Assembly (NCBI GenBank): GCA_944392525.1
Contig: CALXXB010000063.1
Coordinates: 1-6,513 of the forward strand
Length of the DNA stretch: 6,513 bases
Reading direction: 5' to 3'
DNA from: an uncultured Clostridia bacterium
Lineage (GTDB): Bacteria; Bacillota_A; Clostridia; TANB77; CAG-508
In this document: positions 1 through 6,442 of the stretch, piece after piece
Position numbering within the stretch: position 1 is the first letter of the stretch
Layout of the letters: every line of letters begins with the position of its first letter
The notes under the pieces: model-generated
What the model saw: the letters and a program-made list of their open reading frames with translations, nothing else
Database searches by the model: none
Told to the model about the DNA's origin: nothing
Program-made: the position numbers and the translations under genes

Positions 1-482
1 TTTTTAAGCCATGAAACTGATAGCTTGTTTTTCATTTCTTCTCTTGCCATTTCATTTGTAATTTCATAGTTTGATGGTGCAACTAAGAATATAGAATTAG
101 AAACTTTTTGAATATATCCATCTAAAGCATATACTCCACCACTAATAAAGTCAACAATTCTTCTAGCTACATCTTTGTTAACATACTCTAAATTAACAAT
201 TACAGATTTTCTTTCTTTTAAGAAAGAACAAATTTCATCTGATTGTTCAAAAGATGTTGGTTGTGATATTACCATTTTTATTGCATTACTATTTGTTTGT
301 TGTTGTGGCATATTTACAACTTTATTATCTTTATTTTTTCTACCAAATAATCCTCTTCCTTCTTGTTCTTCATCTTCTTCGTCTTCGTAACCATATACGT
401 CTTCGTTCTCGTAATCTTCCTCTTCTTCAGCTCTATCCATTCCGAATAAATCCCATACTTTGTTCATCAATGCTCCTGACAT
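1..482 (-). CDS. sepF: Cell division protein SepF (3' end cut by window edge)
   Basis: SepF is a cytoplasmic protein that binds FtsZ, tethers it to the membrane and helps form the division septum in Gram-positive bacteria. 160 codons are visible and no stop is reached. The family is usually about 150 residues, so little is probably missing. The N-terminus (residues 1-15, MNKVWDLFGM) fits the short amphipathic membrane-binding helix. Residues 19-42 are a very acidic linker rich in E, D and Y, followed by GRGLFGR. The globular SepF domain runs from about residue 67 to the edge, with VIVNLEYVNKDVARRIVDF, SGGVYALDG and VSNSIFLVAPSNYEI, all typical of the family. The chosen ATG at 480-482 has AGGAGG 7 bases upstream (490-495). 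An in-frame ATG five codons later (465-467) also has AGGAG five bases before it, so either start could be used. It lies downstream of the HlyD-like gene but has its own promoter. Confidence 0.95.
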   Translation of the reverse strand, partial: MSGALMNKVWDLFGMDRAEEEEDYENEDVYGYEDEEDEEQEGRGLFGRKNKDNKVVNMPQQQTNSNAIKMVISQPTSFEQSDEICSFLKERKSVIVNLEYVNKDVARRIVDFISGGVYALDGYIQKVSNSIFLVAPSNYEITNEMAREEMKNKLSVSWLK

Positions 483-489
483 AAAAAAA

Positions 490-495
490 CCTCCT
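490..495 (-). promoter_or_regulatory. sepF ribosome binding site
   Basis: The minus strand reads AGGAGG here, followed by a 7-base T run and then ATG at 482. It is a near-perfect Shine-Dalgarno sequence and supports the first Met of sepF over the internal Met6. Confidence 0.85.
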
Positions 496-529
496 AAATT
501 TTCCTTTGTTATTTGTATTTACGTCTTTA

Positions 530-558
530 AGTATCTACTTTTTTTGTCATATTGTCAA
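530..558 (-). promoter_or_regulatory. Sigma-A-type promoter of sepF
   Basis: On the minus strand a perfect -35 TTGACA (553-558) is followed by a 17-base spacer and a -10 GATACT (530-535, four of six matches to TATAAT). This would start transcription near 523, about 40 bases before the sepF start codon. It means sepF can be expressed independently of the mutL-miaA-hlyD operon, although read-through from that operon also looks possible. Confidence 0.65.
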
Positions 559-569
559 TATTTTTTTCG

Positions 570-613
570 AATGTTATTAAATTTTAATATTCTTGTAACA
601 TTTTTGTAACATT
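570..613. repeat. Repeated TAACATT motif upstream of the sepF promoter
   Basis: The 10-mer TTGTAACATT occurs twice in tandem at 593-602 and 604-613, exactly 11 bases apart, about one helical turn. An inverted copy of its core, AATGTTA, lies at 570-576. The second copy overlaps the stop codon of the HlyD-like gene. The cluster begins 12 bases upstream of the sepF -35 hexamer. The arrangement resembles a regulator-binding region but is AT-rich, so it could be chance. Confidence 0.35.
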
Positions 614-1871
614 ATTCTACTTTACTAAGATCCGGATTAATTTGTATTTCATCATAAAGTGAAATTTTCTTATAATTTGCAATTTCTGTATCTGAGAATC
701 CTAATTCTTTTAATTCTTCAGTAGTATATGAATCTATAATCGAATATTTATCTCCTTGTCTTTCTACCTTTACTAATATTTTACTTAAATATCCTGCTCT
801 ATTTCTTACAACATAGTTTAAATCATTTTCACTTACAATCGCTTGATTTGGAACTTTTAATCCGCTTGCATCCCACCAAATTAGGTCAAATGTTATTTTT
901 CTATAATTTATTAATTCTTCTATTTGTTCTGTTAATTTAAGAATTAATATTATATCTCCATCATCTTCCTTAATTATATTAGTAATTTCTGCCTTTACCT
1001 CTGCATTATTTGAAAGTCTTACTTTAACATCATCTCCAACTTCAGCCTGTTTTGCTTCTTCTGATGATGTAATAGTTGCTATATAGCAATAGAAATTATC
1101 TATTACTTTACCTGATTCATTATTTGTTGCAACTATTTTTCCTGTACTTAAATCTAAGCTTTCTAGATATTCTTTACTTAAATTGCTAAAGTTGTCTGGT
1201 GTTAAAACATCTTCTAGTCCATCCACTCTATATGAAACAATTCCACTCATTGGTGCTTTTACATATTCAGCACCTGAATTTAGTTCACTTTCATATTCTT
1301 TTCTCTCATCTATCAACTCTCTTAAATATGAACCTTGTGGACTTGCTTCACCTGCTATCCTTGCCTTTTTAGTTACTAAATTATCAATTTCTTTCTTTTC
1401 CTCTTCTAGTTTTGCCGAGTCTGTTATTTTATTTATATTTTCTATTTGATCATCAATTTGATCTTCTAACAACTTCATATCAGAGCCATTAGATAATTCT
1501 GTATTCTCTGCCATAGCTGCTTGTATCTTTGTATCTAATTCTGCTATTTTACTCTTTAAGCTCTCCTCATTTGTACTATAATATCTAAATATATTTTCAT
1601 TAACAGCTGCTCTTTCTCCTTCTGTAATTATTTGTTCCATTCCATTTTTATAATTTTCGCCTCTAACCACTGACTCATGTCTAATTACATATCCTATATC
1701 TGTCTCTTCTTTATATAATTTACCTTCTTCGATAGTAAATACATTAGTTGGCTGTTTTATCAACAAATATATTACATATATTATATATACAGCTAAAATT
1801 AGAAGAATTATTGAAATTGCAATAACCTTTTTATTATTAATTTTCTTCTTTTTTTTCGCTTGTTTCTCCAA
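612..1871 (-). CDS. Membrane-anchored HlyD-like (membrane fusion protein family) protein
   Basis: A 419-residue protein. Residues 1-15 are strongly basic (KKKKK), residues 16-38 form one transmembrane helix, and the rest should lie outside the membrane. Residues 40-95 look like the first beta/lipoyl-like part, 100-200 form a charged coiled coil, and 203-213 (YVKAPMSGIVS) is the lipoyl-like return segment seen in HlyD/biotinyl-lipoyl-like adaptor proteins. GLKVPNQAIV (337-346) is the characteristic late beta strand. In a cell with one membrane the label 'periplasmic adaptor' is not literal. Homologues are often seen next to sepF in Clostridia, which suggests an envelope or division role, but no transporter partner is present here. 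The start is TTG (1869-1871): the next Met is residue 78 and would remove the anchor, and GGAGGG lies six bases upstream. It begins two bases after the miaA stop. Confidence 0.8.
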   Translation of the reverse strand: MEKQAKKKKKINNKKVIAISIILLILAVYIIYVIYLLIKQPTNVFTIEEGKLYKEETDIGYVIRHESVVRGENYKNGMEQIITEGERAAVNENIFRYYSTNEESLKSKIAELDTKIQAAMAENTELSNGSDMKLLEDQIDDQIENINKITDSAKLEEEKKEIDNLVTKKARIAGEASPQGSYLRELIDERKEYESELNSGAEYVKAPMSGIVSYRVDGLEDVLTPDNFSNLSKEYLESLDLSTGKIVATNNESGKVIDNFYCYIATITSSEEAKQAEVGDDVKVRLSNNAEVKAEITNIIKEDDGDIILILKLTEQIEELINYRKITFDLIWWDASGLKVPNQAIVSENDLNYVVRNRAGYLSKILVKVERQGDKYSIIDSYTTEELKELGFSDTEIANYKKISLYDEIQINPDLSKVE

Positions 1872-1873
1872 AA

Positions 1874-2788
1874 TTAACCCTCCAAAATAATTTTTATATT
1901 ATTTTGTATTGTATCCTCTGCATTAATCCATATAGTCTCCTTGTTTTTTCTAAACCATGTTAATTGTCTTTTTGCATATCTTCTAGTTTCTTGTTTTATT
2001 TTCTCAATCATTTTCTCTTTTGTCAATCTTTTTTCTAAATAATCCACTACTTCTTTATATCCAAGTCCTTGCATCGCTGTTGGAAATTCATTATATTTTT
2101 TATAAATATTTTCAACTTCTTCTATCAATCCATTTTCTATCATAATGTCTACTCTTTTATTTATTCTATCATATAATTTGCTTCTTTCCATATTTAATGC
2201 AAATACTTTATAATTAAATTCTGGCTTATTTTTCCTTGATTCTTTTTCTTGTTCTGTTTTGTTTTTTCCTGTTGCATGATATATCTCTAATATTCTTAAA
2301 ATCCTTTTCTTATCATTTGGACTTATCTTTTTTATTGCTTCTTCATCTATCTCTTTTGCTTTCTCATATAATGTATTTAATCCTTTTTCTTCTACTTCTT
2401 GTTCTAATTCTTTTCTATATTTCTCGTCAAACTCTATTTCTGGATAATCTATTTCATAAATCAAACTATCCACATAAAGTCCTGTACCACCTACTACTAT
2501 TGGTACTTTACCTTTACTCAAAATTTCTTTTATTGCTTCCTTTGCTTGTTTTTTATAATCTGCAACACTATATCTTTCATCTGGTGAAATTATATCTATC
2601 ATATAATGTTTTATCCCTTGCATTTCTTCTTTCGTTGGTTTTGCAGTACCAATATCCATTTCTTTATATATCTGCATAGAATCACATGATACAATTTCAC
2701 CATTTATTTTCTTTGCTAGTTCTATTGATAATGCCGTCTTTCCTGATGCTGTTGGTCCACAAATTACTATTACTTTTTCTTTTTCCAT
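1874..2788 (-). CDS. miaA: tRNA dimethylallyltransferase MiaA
   Basis: MiaA transfers a dimethylallyl group from DMAPP to N6 of A37 in tRNAs that read codons starting with U, making i6A and improving decoding. Counted from the ATG at 2786-2788 the protein has 304 residues, normal for the family. Visible motifs are the P-loop GPTASGKT (11-18), CDSMQIY with its conserved Asp (35-41), DIGTAKP (45-51), VGGTGLY (99-105), NDKKRILRILE (158-168), QGLGYKEV (240-247) and RRYAKRQLTWFR (269-280). All expected blocks are present and in order. An in-frame GTG three codons upstream (2795-2797) would give 307 residues. Neither start has a strong Shine-Dalgarno; ATG is preferred for codon type and usual N-terminal length. 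The upstream membrane gene ends about 20 bases before it, and the HlyD-like gene follows after two bases. In many Bacillota hfq follows miaA; it does not here. Confidence 0.96.
   Translation of the reverse strand: MEKEKVIVICGPTASGKTALSIELAKKINGEIVSCDSMQIYKEMDIGTAKPTKEEMQGIKHYMIDIISPDERYSVADYKKQAKEAIKEILSKGKVPIVVGGTGLYVDSLIYEIDYPEIEFDEKYRKELEQEVEEKGLNTLYEKAKEIDEEAIKKISPNDKKRILRILEIYHATGKNKTEQEKESRKNKPEFNYKVFALNMERSKLYDRINKRVDIMIENGLIEEVENIYKKYNEFPTAMQGLGYKEVVDYLEKRLTKEKMIEKIKQETRRYAKRQLTWFRKNKETIWINAEDTIQNNIKIILEG
1878..1883 (-). promoter_or_regulatory. Ribosome binding site for the HlyD-like gene, inside the miaA end
   Basis: The minus strand reads GGAGGG, which covers the last sense codons of miaA, then six bases to the TTG start at 1871. 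This site decides the start codon of the HlyD-like gene and suggests its translation is coupled to that of miaA. Confidence 0.8.
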
Positions 2789-2809
2789 TATTTTCACATC
2801 TTTCTAGTC

Positions 2810-3238
2810 TTATCTCATATTTGATTCATAAACTCTCAATATTCCTTCTTGTGTATCTGTCATATATCCACATTCTAAGAATAAACATATTAAAAATATA
2901 ACACAAATTATTATCATTCTTACTTTAAAAACATTATCATCTATTTCTCCATTTTCCTTTTTCTTAAATGTTCTAGTTATAAATGGTATTACTAATGAAT
3001 TTAGTCCTGTGAATAATAATACAATTACTTGTCCTACACTTTTTTCTATATCGTTATTTTCATAATTCACTCCACTTTTTGACATTGAAAATACTATTTG
3101 TGTTATTAAAAATACTGCTACTATCCCTGCTAATATTACTAATAACTTCTTTGGTGTTTCTGTATCTTCCAAACTGTTCCAGCTCCATGCAATAACTAGT
3201 AAATATATGATTATTATCCCTATTATAATAAAAGTCAT
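2810..3238 (-). CDS. Small four-helix membrane protein of unknown function
   Basis: A 142-residue protein that I do not recognise. Hydrophobic segments lie at about residues 2-20, 31-51, 67-87 and 106-122, which suggests four transmembrane helices. Short polar loops include SLEDTETPKK after helix 1 and a basic RTFKKKENGE after helix 3. The C-terminal ~20 residues are polar (YMTDTQEGILRVYESN). No catalytic or binding motif is evident. The ATG at 3236-3238 is chosen because AAGGAGA lies 9 bases upstream. A longer reading from TTG at 3268 would overlap mutL by 14 bases and would place this ribosome site inside the coding region. It sits between mutL and miaA, so it is probably co-transcribed with both, but the position alone does not reveal its role. 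Confidence 0.75.
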   Translation of the reverse strand: MTFIIIGIIIIYLLVIAWSWNSLEDTETPKKLLVILAGIVAVFLITQIVFSMSKSGVNYENNDIEKSVGQVIVLLFTGLNSLVIPFITRTFKKKENGEIDDNVFKVRMIIICVIFLICLFLECGYMTDTQEGILRVYESNMR

Positions 3239-3247
3239 TTTCTTTTG

Positions 3248-3254
3248 TCTCCTT
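3248..3254 (-). promoter_or_regulatory. Ribosome binding site of the small membrane protein gene, beside the mutL stop
   Basis: The minus strand reads AAGGAGA, directly after the mutL stop codon TAG (3255-3257) and 9 bases before ATG at 3238. It fixes the start of the membrane protein at residue 11 of the longest open frame and suggests that its translation depends on ribosomes finishing mutL. Confidence 0.8.
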
Positions 3255-5642
3255 CTATTTTCTTGCAAATTTTCTTTCTATATCATATTTAGTCATTTTA
3301 ATAACAGTTGGTCTTCCATGTGGACATGTAAATGGATTTGGAAGTTTTAATAACTCATCCATTAATCTTTCTACTTCTTCCTTTGTTAATGCCATATTAG
3401 CTTTTACTGCTGCTTTGCAAGCTACTGTTGCTATAAATTTTTCTTCTTTTTCTTGTTTTGCTGTCCTTGCTACTGTATTTATTTCATCAAGTGTTTCTAA
3501 GAATAATTCCTTTGTATCTAAATCTATGCATACAGTAGGTACACCTGTTAATTTTATTGTATTTTCTCCAAATTCTTCTAATGTAAATCCTGCTTGTTCG
3601 AACATTGCCATATTTTCTTTTGCAATATCCATTTCTTTATGTGTTAAAGTTATTACATCTGGCAATAACAATAATTGTGAATCTTTTGTTTTATCACTAT
3701 AGTAATTTTTCTTTACTTTTTCATACATTATTCTTTCATGTGCTGCATGCTGGTCTAATATATACATTTCTTCACCTATTTCTAGAATTATGTATGTTTT
3801 AAAGATAATTCCTATAAATTTATATGTTGGTTTTTGGAACTTTTCATCTGTATCAAACATAGATAAATTATTTTTTACAATATCTATTGCATTGCTTTTG
3901 TCTTCTTCTTTTGGTTTTTCTTCTTTATCAGCTATTGGTGATCTTCCAAATAGTTTTCTATACATTTCATCAAAGTCTTCTGAAACTACTTGAGGATTAT
4001 TGTTTAGTTTTTCCATTTTTTGTTTTATTTCACCAAATTCTTCTTTTATTTCTTTGTTATCTATGTTTTCTATTGCATCATTTATTTTGTCTATTTTTTC
4101 TTTTTGTTCCTCTGTTACTTCTGCTGACACTTCTACTGTTTCTTCTTTTTTCTCTTCATTCGGTTGTTCTTCTTTTAGTTCTACTCTTTCTTCTTGAATA
4201 TTTTCCTTACTTTCTTTGTCTTCTTTCTTTTCCGTCTCTAGATTATATTCCTTACTTACATCTTCTAATTTATTTGCTTTGCTTTCATTTAGTTCATTTT
4301 CTAACTTTGCTCTCATCTTTTTTAGCTGTTCTAAAACGTCAGTTGTATCTATTGGCTCACCAACAGTATTATCTTTATTTTCTTTTTTTTCATCAGTCTT
4401 ATATTCTATTTCATTAGTTTTGCTTTTACTATTATAAACATCTTCTAATATATTTGTCTTTATCTTACTTTCTTCATCCGTATATTTTTCTATTTGTTTT
4501 TCGTTTTGCTTTCTAAAACCAAATAATCCGCCTTGATTTTCCTTTTTAGACTCTCTTAAATTTCTTAATCTTTCTTCAAAACTTTGAGTTGTTCTTTCTA
4601 TCTTTTTTTCTCCGTTTTCATCTCTCAAGCTTTTTTCTGGGTCTGCTACTAATTCTCCTTTTAATAAAGTTTCCTTTATTGCATGATATATTGCTTGGAA
4701 AACTTTATTCTCTTCTTGGAATCTCACTTCTAATTTTGCTGGGTGAACATTTACATCTACTTTTGCAGGGTTCATCTCTAGATTAAGTACAGCAAATCCA
4801 AATTTTCCTATTGGTATTAATCCTTTATATGCTTGTTCTGTTGCTGCTGTAAGTGTTTTATCTTTTATATATCTTTTATTTACGAAAAATAATTGATGTG
4901 AACGATTTGACCTTGCAATTTCTGGTTTTCCAATCGCTCCTGAAACAGTTATATCTTCATATTGATAATTTACTTCTAATATTGCATTTGCTACATCTTT
5001 TCCATATATACTATAAATTACATCTTTTAGCATTCCGCTTCCGTTTGTTTGAATTACTGTTTTTCCCGTATTTATTAATTTTATTGCTACATTTGGATTT
5101 ACTAAGGCAATCCTTGTTATTGCATCTTCTATATATCCTGATTCCGTATAATCTTTCTTTAAGAACTTATATCTTACTGGTGTATTAAAGAACAAGTTTC
5201 TTACAGTTATTGTTGTTCCTGTCCTACATCCTGTTTCTTCTTTTTCTAATACATCTCCTGCCTCTACAACTACTCTATATCCTATTTCTTGTTCTGCTGT
5301 TTTTGATACTAATTCTACATTTGCAACTGCTGCTATACTTGCTAAAGCCTCACCTCTAAACCCCATTGATGTTACTGTATCTAGGTCTTCAGCTGACCTT
5401 ATTTTACTTGTTGCATGTCTTTCAAACGCTATTTCTAAATCATCTTGTGCTATTCCTTTTCCGTTGTCACTAACTTTTATGAAAGATATTCCTCCATTTT
5501 TTATTTCTACTGTTATATTAGTAGCACCTGCATCAATTGAATTCTCTACCATCTCTTTTACTACTGATGCTGGTCTTTCTATTACCTCTCCTGCTGCAAT
5601 TTTATTTATTGTCAATTCATCTAGTAATACTATATTTCCCAT
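3255..5642 (-). CDS. mutL: DNA mismatch repair protein MutL (endonuclease type, long linker)
   Basis: MutL couples mismatch recognition by MutS to strand removal; in bacteria lacking MutH it nicks the DNA itself. The N-terminal GHKL ATPase has E30 and N34 (KEMVENSIDAGA), DNGKG (59-63), HATSKI (76-81) and GFRGEAL (94-100), followed by the transducer domain to about residue 335 (VNVHPAKLEVRF). The C-terminal domain, from about 605, carries the metal-dependent nuclease motif DQHAAHERIMYE (630-641), a clamp-binding-type QLLLLP (656-661), the ACK motif (C742) and CPHGRP (773-778). It is therefore a nuclease MutL, not the MutH-dependent kind. At 795 residues it is about 170 longer than Bacillus subtilis MutL. 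The excess is in the linker (about 335-600), which is rich in E, K, D and N with few hydrophobics. ATG at 5640-5642 has GGAGG six bases upstream. mutS, usually upstream, is absent from this window. Confidence 0.97.
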   Translation of the reverse strand: MGNIVLLDELTINKIAAGEVIERPASVVKEMVENSIDAGATNITVEIKNGGISFIKVSDNGKGIAQDDLEIAFERHATSKIRSAEDLDTVTSMGFRGEALASIAAVANVELVSKTAEQEIGYRVVVEAGDVLEKEETGCRTGTTITVRNLFFNTPVRYKFLKKDYTESGYIEDAITRIALVNPNVAIKLINTGKTVIQTNGSGMLKDVIYSIYGKDVANAILEVNYQYEDITVSGAIGKPEIARSNRSHQLFFVNKRYIKDKTLTAATEQAYKGLIPIGKFGFAVLNLEMNPAKVDVNVHPAKLEVRFQEENKVFQAIYHAIKETLLKGELVADPEKSLRDENGEKKIERTTQSFEERLRNLRESKKENQGGLFGFRKQNEKQIEKYTDEESKIKTNILEDVYNSKSKTNEIEYKTDEKKENKDNTVGEPIDTTDVLEQLKKMRAKLENELNESKANKLEDVSKEYNLETEKKEDKESKENIQEERVELKEEQPNEEKKEETVEVSAEVTEEQKEKIDKINDAIENIDNKEIKEEFGEIKQKMEKLNNNPQVVSEDFDEMYRKLFGRSPIADKEEKPKEEDKSNAIDIVKNNLSMFDTDEKFQKPTYKFIGIIFKTYIILEIGEEMYILDQHAAHERIMYEKVKKNYYSDKTKDSQLLLLPDVITLTHKEMDIAKENMAMFEQAGFTLEEFGENTIKLTGVPTVCIDLDTKELFLETLDEINTVARTAKQEKEEKFIATVACKAAVKANMALTKEEVERLMDELLKLPNPFTCPHGRPTVIKMTKYDIERKFARK

Positions 5643-5686
5643 TTTAATCCTCCGTTTTTTTACTATAAACCTTTGGCATTTATTTT

Positions 5687-5716
5687 ATCATAACGTTTTT
5701 TAAAAATCTATACCAA
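5687..5716 (-). promoter_or_regulatory. Likely promoter of the mutL operon
   Basis: On the minus strand TTGGTA (5711-5716, four of six matches to the -35 consensus) is followed by an 18-base AT-rich spacer and TATGAT (5687-5692, five of six to the -10). The start of transcription would fall about 35-40 bases before the mutL ATG. It sits between the terminator of the upstream gene and mutL, as expected for the head of the mutL-miaA-hlyD operon. Confidence 0.5.
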
Positions 5717-5759
5717 AACACCAATTAAATAAAAAATCTTCATTTTTCACATTCCAAAC

Positions 5760-5793
5760 ACAAAACAAGACCCCTATATAAGAGGTCTTGTTT
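5760..5793 (-). terminator. Intrinsic terminator of the upstream 181-residue protein gene
   Basis: AAACAAGACC (5763-5772) and GGTCTTGTTT (5784-5793) form a perfect 10-bp stem around an 11-base loop. Read on the minus strand the stem runs into a T-rich stretch (TTGTTTTGTGTTT). It lies 13 bases after the stop codon of the gene at 5807-6352 and before the mutL promoter, so it isolates the two transcription units. The plus strand could also use the hairpin, but no plus-strand gene is present. Confidence 0.75.
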
Positions 5794-5806
5794 CTAGTGC
5801 TTAAAA

Positions 5807-6352
5807 CTACACAAAGACATCGACATCAACATCCATAAGAACTACAATTGGTCGAATGTTATCAGCATAGTATTCTTCGTATCCGTCAGGGTCAAACAGA
5901 GTAGATGCTCTGACTTCGCCGTTACTAACCCGGTACAAACCATGTTCTCTCTCGCAACGAGAAGAAAGCCAATATTTCATGCCATCTTCTTTGTGCTCAA
6001 GCCACTCGAAATCGGACTTTGTAATACTTCTAGAAGAGCACACTTTTCCAAACGAGAAAAGTTCGTCGCATATCATATCCAGCAAACGAGGTCCATAATT
6101 ATAACCGTACCATCCTTGAAGTATTAGCTTCTTGCTGCTCGTTTCCAAACAAAACACTGGGTGTCCAAGCTTTTTCGTGAGTTTTTTTTGAAGCATTCCG
6201 AGAATTCTATTCGGAAACATATCACTCGTAAAAAGCTGTTCATCTTTCCACCCGCTTTGTTCACTTGGAATCCTGCAAATCCTTCCTCCCGGGTTTGGAA
6301 CTTCGATTTCTTGCTCAAGTTCATCAAGAGCCAGAACCTTCCTTTTGCTCAT
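5807..6352 (-). CDS. Hypothetical protein with YWLSSR...RPIVVL domain (C-type-lectin/DUF6273-like)
   Basis: A 181-residue soluble protein with no signal peptide or membrane segment. The N-terminal half (MSKRKVLALDELEQEIEV, then GGRICRIP) is not recognised. The C-terminal half, about 84-172, has the layout I know from many short gut Bacillota proteins: YNYGPRLLDMICDELF, then SRSITKSDFEWL, YWLSSRC (127-133), GLYRVSNGEV (138-147), ASTLFD and IRPIVVL (166-172). That family resembles C-type-lectin or formylglycine-enzyme-like folds (DUF6273 type); the assignment is from memory of motifs and no activity is claimed. The tail DVDVDVFV is acidic. The start at 6350-6352 is chosen because AAGGGGAAAT precedes it; an in-frame ATG eight codons upstream (6376) lacks a ribosome site. 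GC content is visibly higher than in mutL-sepF, and the gene has its own promoter and terminator next to an insertion-sequence end, which suggests horizontal acquisition. Confidence 0.6.
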   Translation of the reverse strand: MSKRKVLALDELEQEIEVPNPGGRICRIPSEQSGWKDEQLFTSDMFPNRILGMLQKKLTKKLGHPVFCLETSSKKLILQGWYGYNYGPRLLDMICDELFSFGKVCSSRSITKSDFEWLEHKEDGMKYWLSSRCEREHGLYRVSNGEVRASTLFDPDGYEEYYADNIRPIVVLMDVDVDVFV

Positions 6353-6409
6353 ATTTCCCCTTTCTTGAAAGCACATTTTCCACAGCAGCTTTTTTGCCGC
6401 CTACATTTT

Positions 6410-6438
6410 ATTATACAACAATTTAATTTTTTTTGCAA
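6410..6438 (-). promoter_or_regulatory. Promoter of the 181-residue protein gene
   Basis: On the minus strand TTGCAA (6433-6438) is followed by exactly 17 bases and a perfect TATAAT (6410-6415). Transcription would start near 6403, giving a leader of about 50 bases that could fold weak hairpins (GGCGGC/GCTGCT around 6389-6404 and CTTTC/GAAAG at 6358-6369). The -35 hexamer lies only four bases from the inverted repeat of the putative insertion-sequence end. Confidence 0.65.
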
Positions 6439-6442
6439 TCAT

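Noticed and set aside
576..588. ATTAAA/TTTAAT palindrome as a terminator after the HlyD-like gene
   Set aside because: The stem is only A-T pairs and no T run follows on the minus strand, so termination would be very weak.
2236..2901. Long plus-strand open frames opposite miaA and its neighbours
   Set aside because: They encode Leu/Phe/Ser-rich strings with no domain and no ribosome site. They are antisense shadows of AT-rich minus-strand genes.
3239..3268. TTG start giving a 152-residue membrane protein overlapping mutL
   Set aside because: A strong AAGGAGA lies inside that extension at the right distance from the internal ATG at 3238, and the added residues are merely the translated ribosome site region.
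3887..4437. Plus-strand frames of up to 176 codons opposite the mutL linker
   Set aside because: The Glu/Lys-rich linker codons read backwards as Leu, Phe and Ser codons, so stops are rare. No start signal is present, and the coding evidence for mutL on the other strand is overwhelming.
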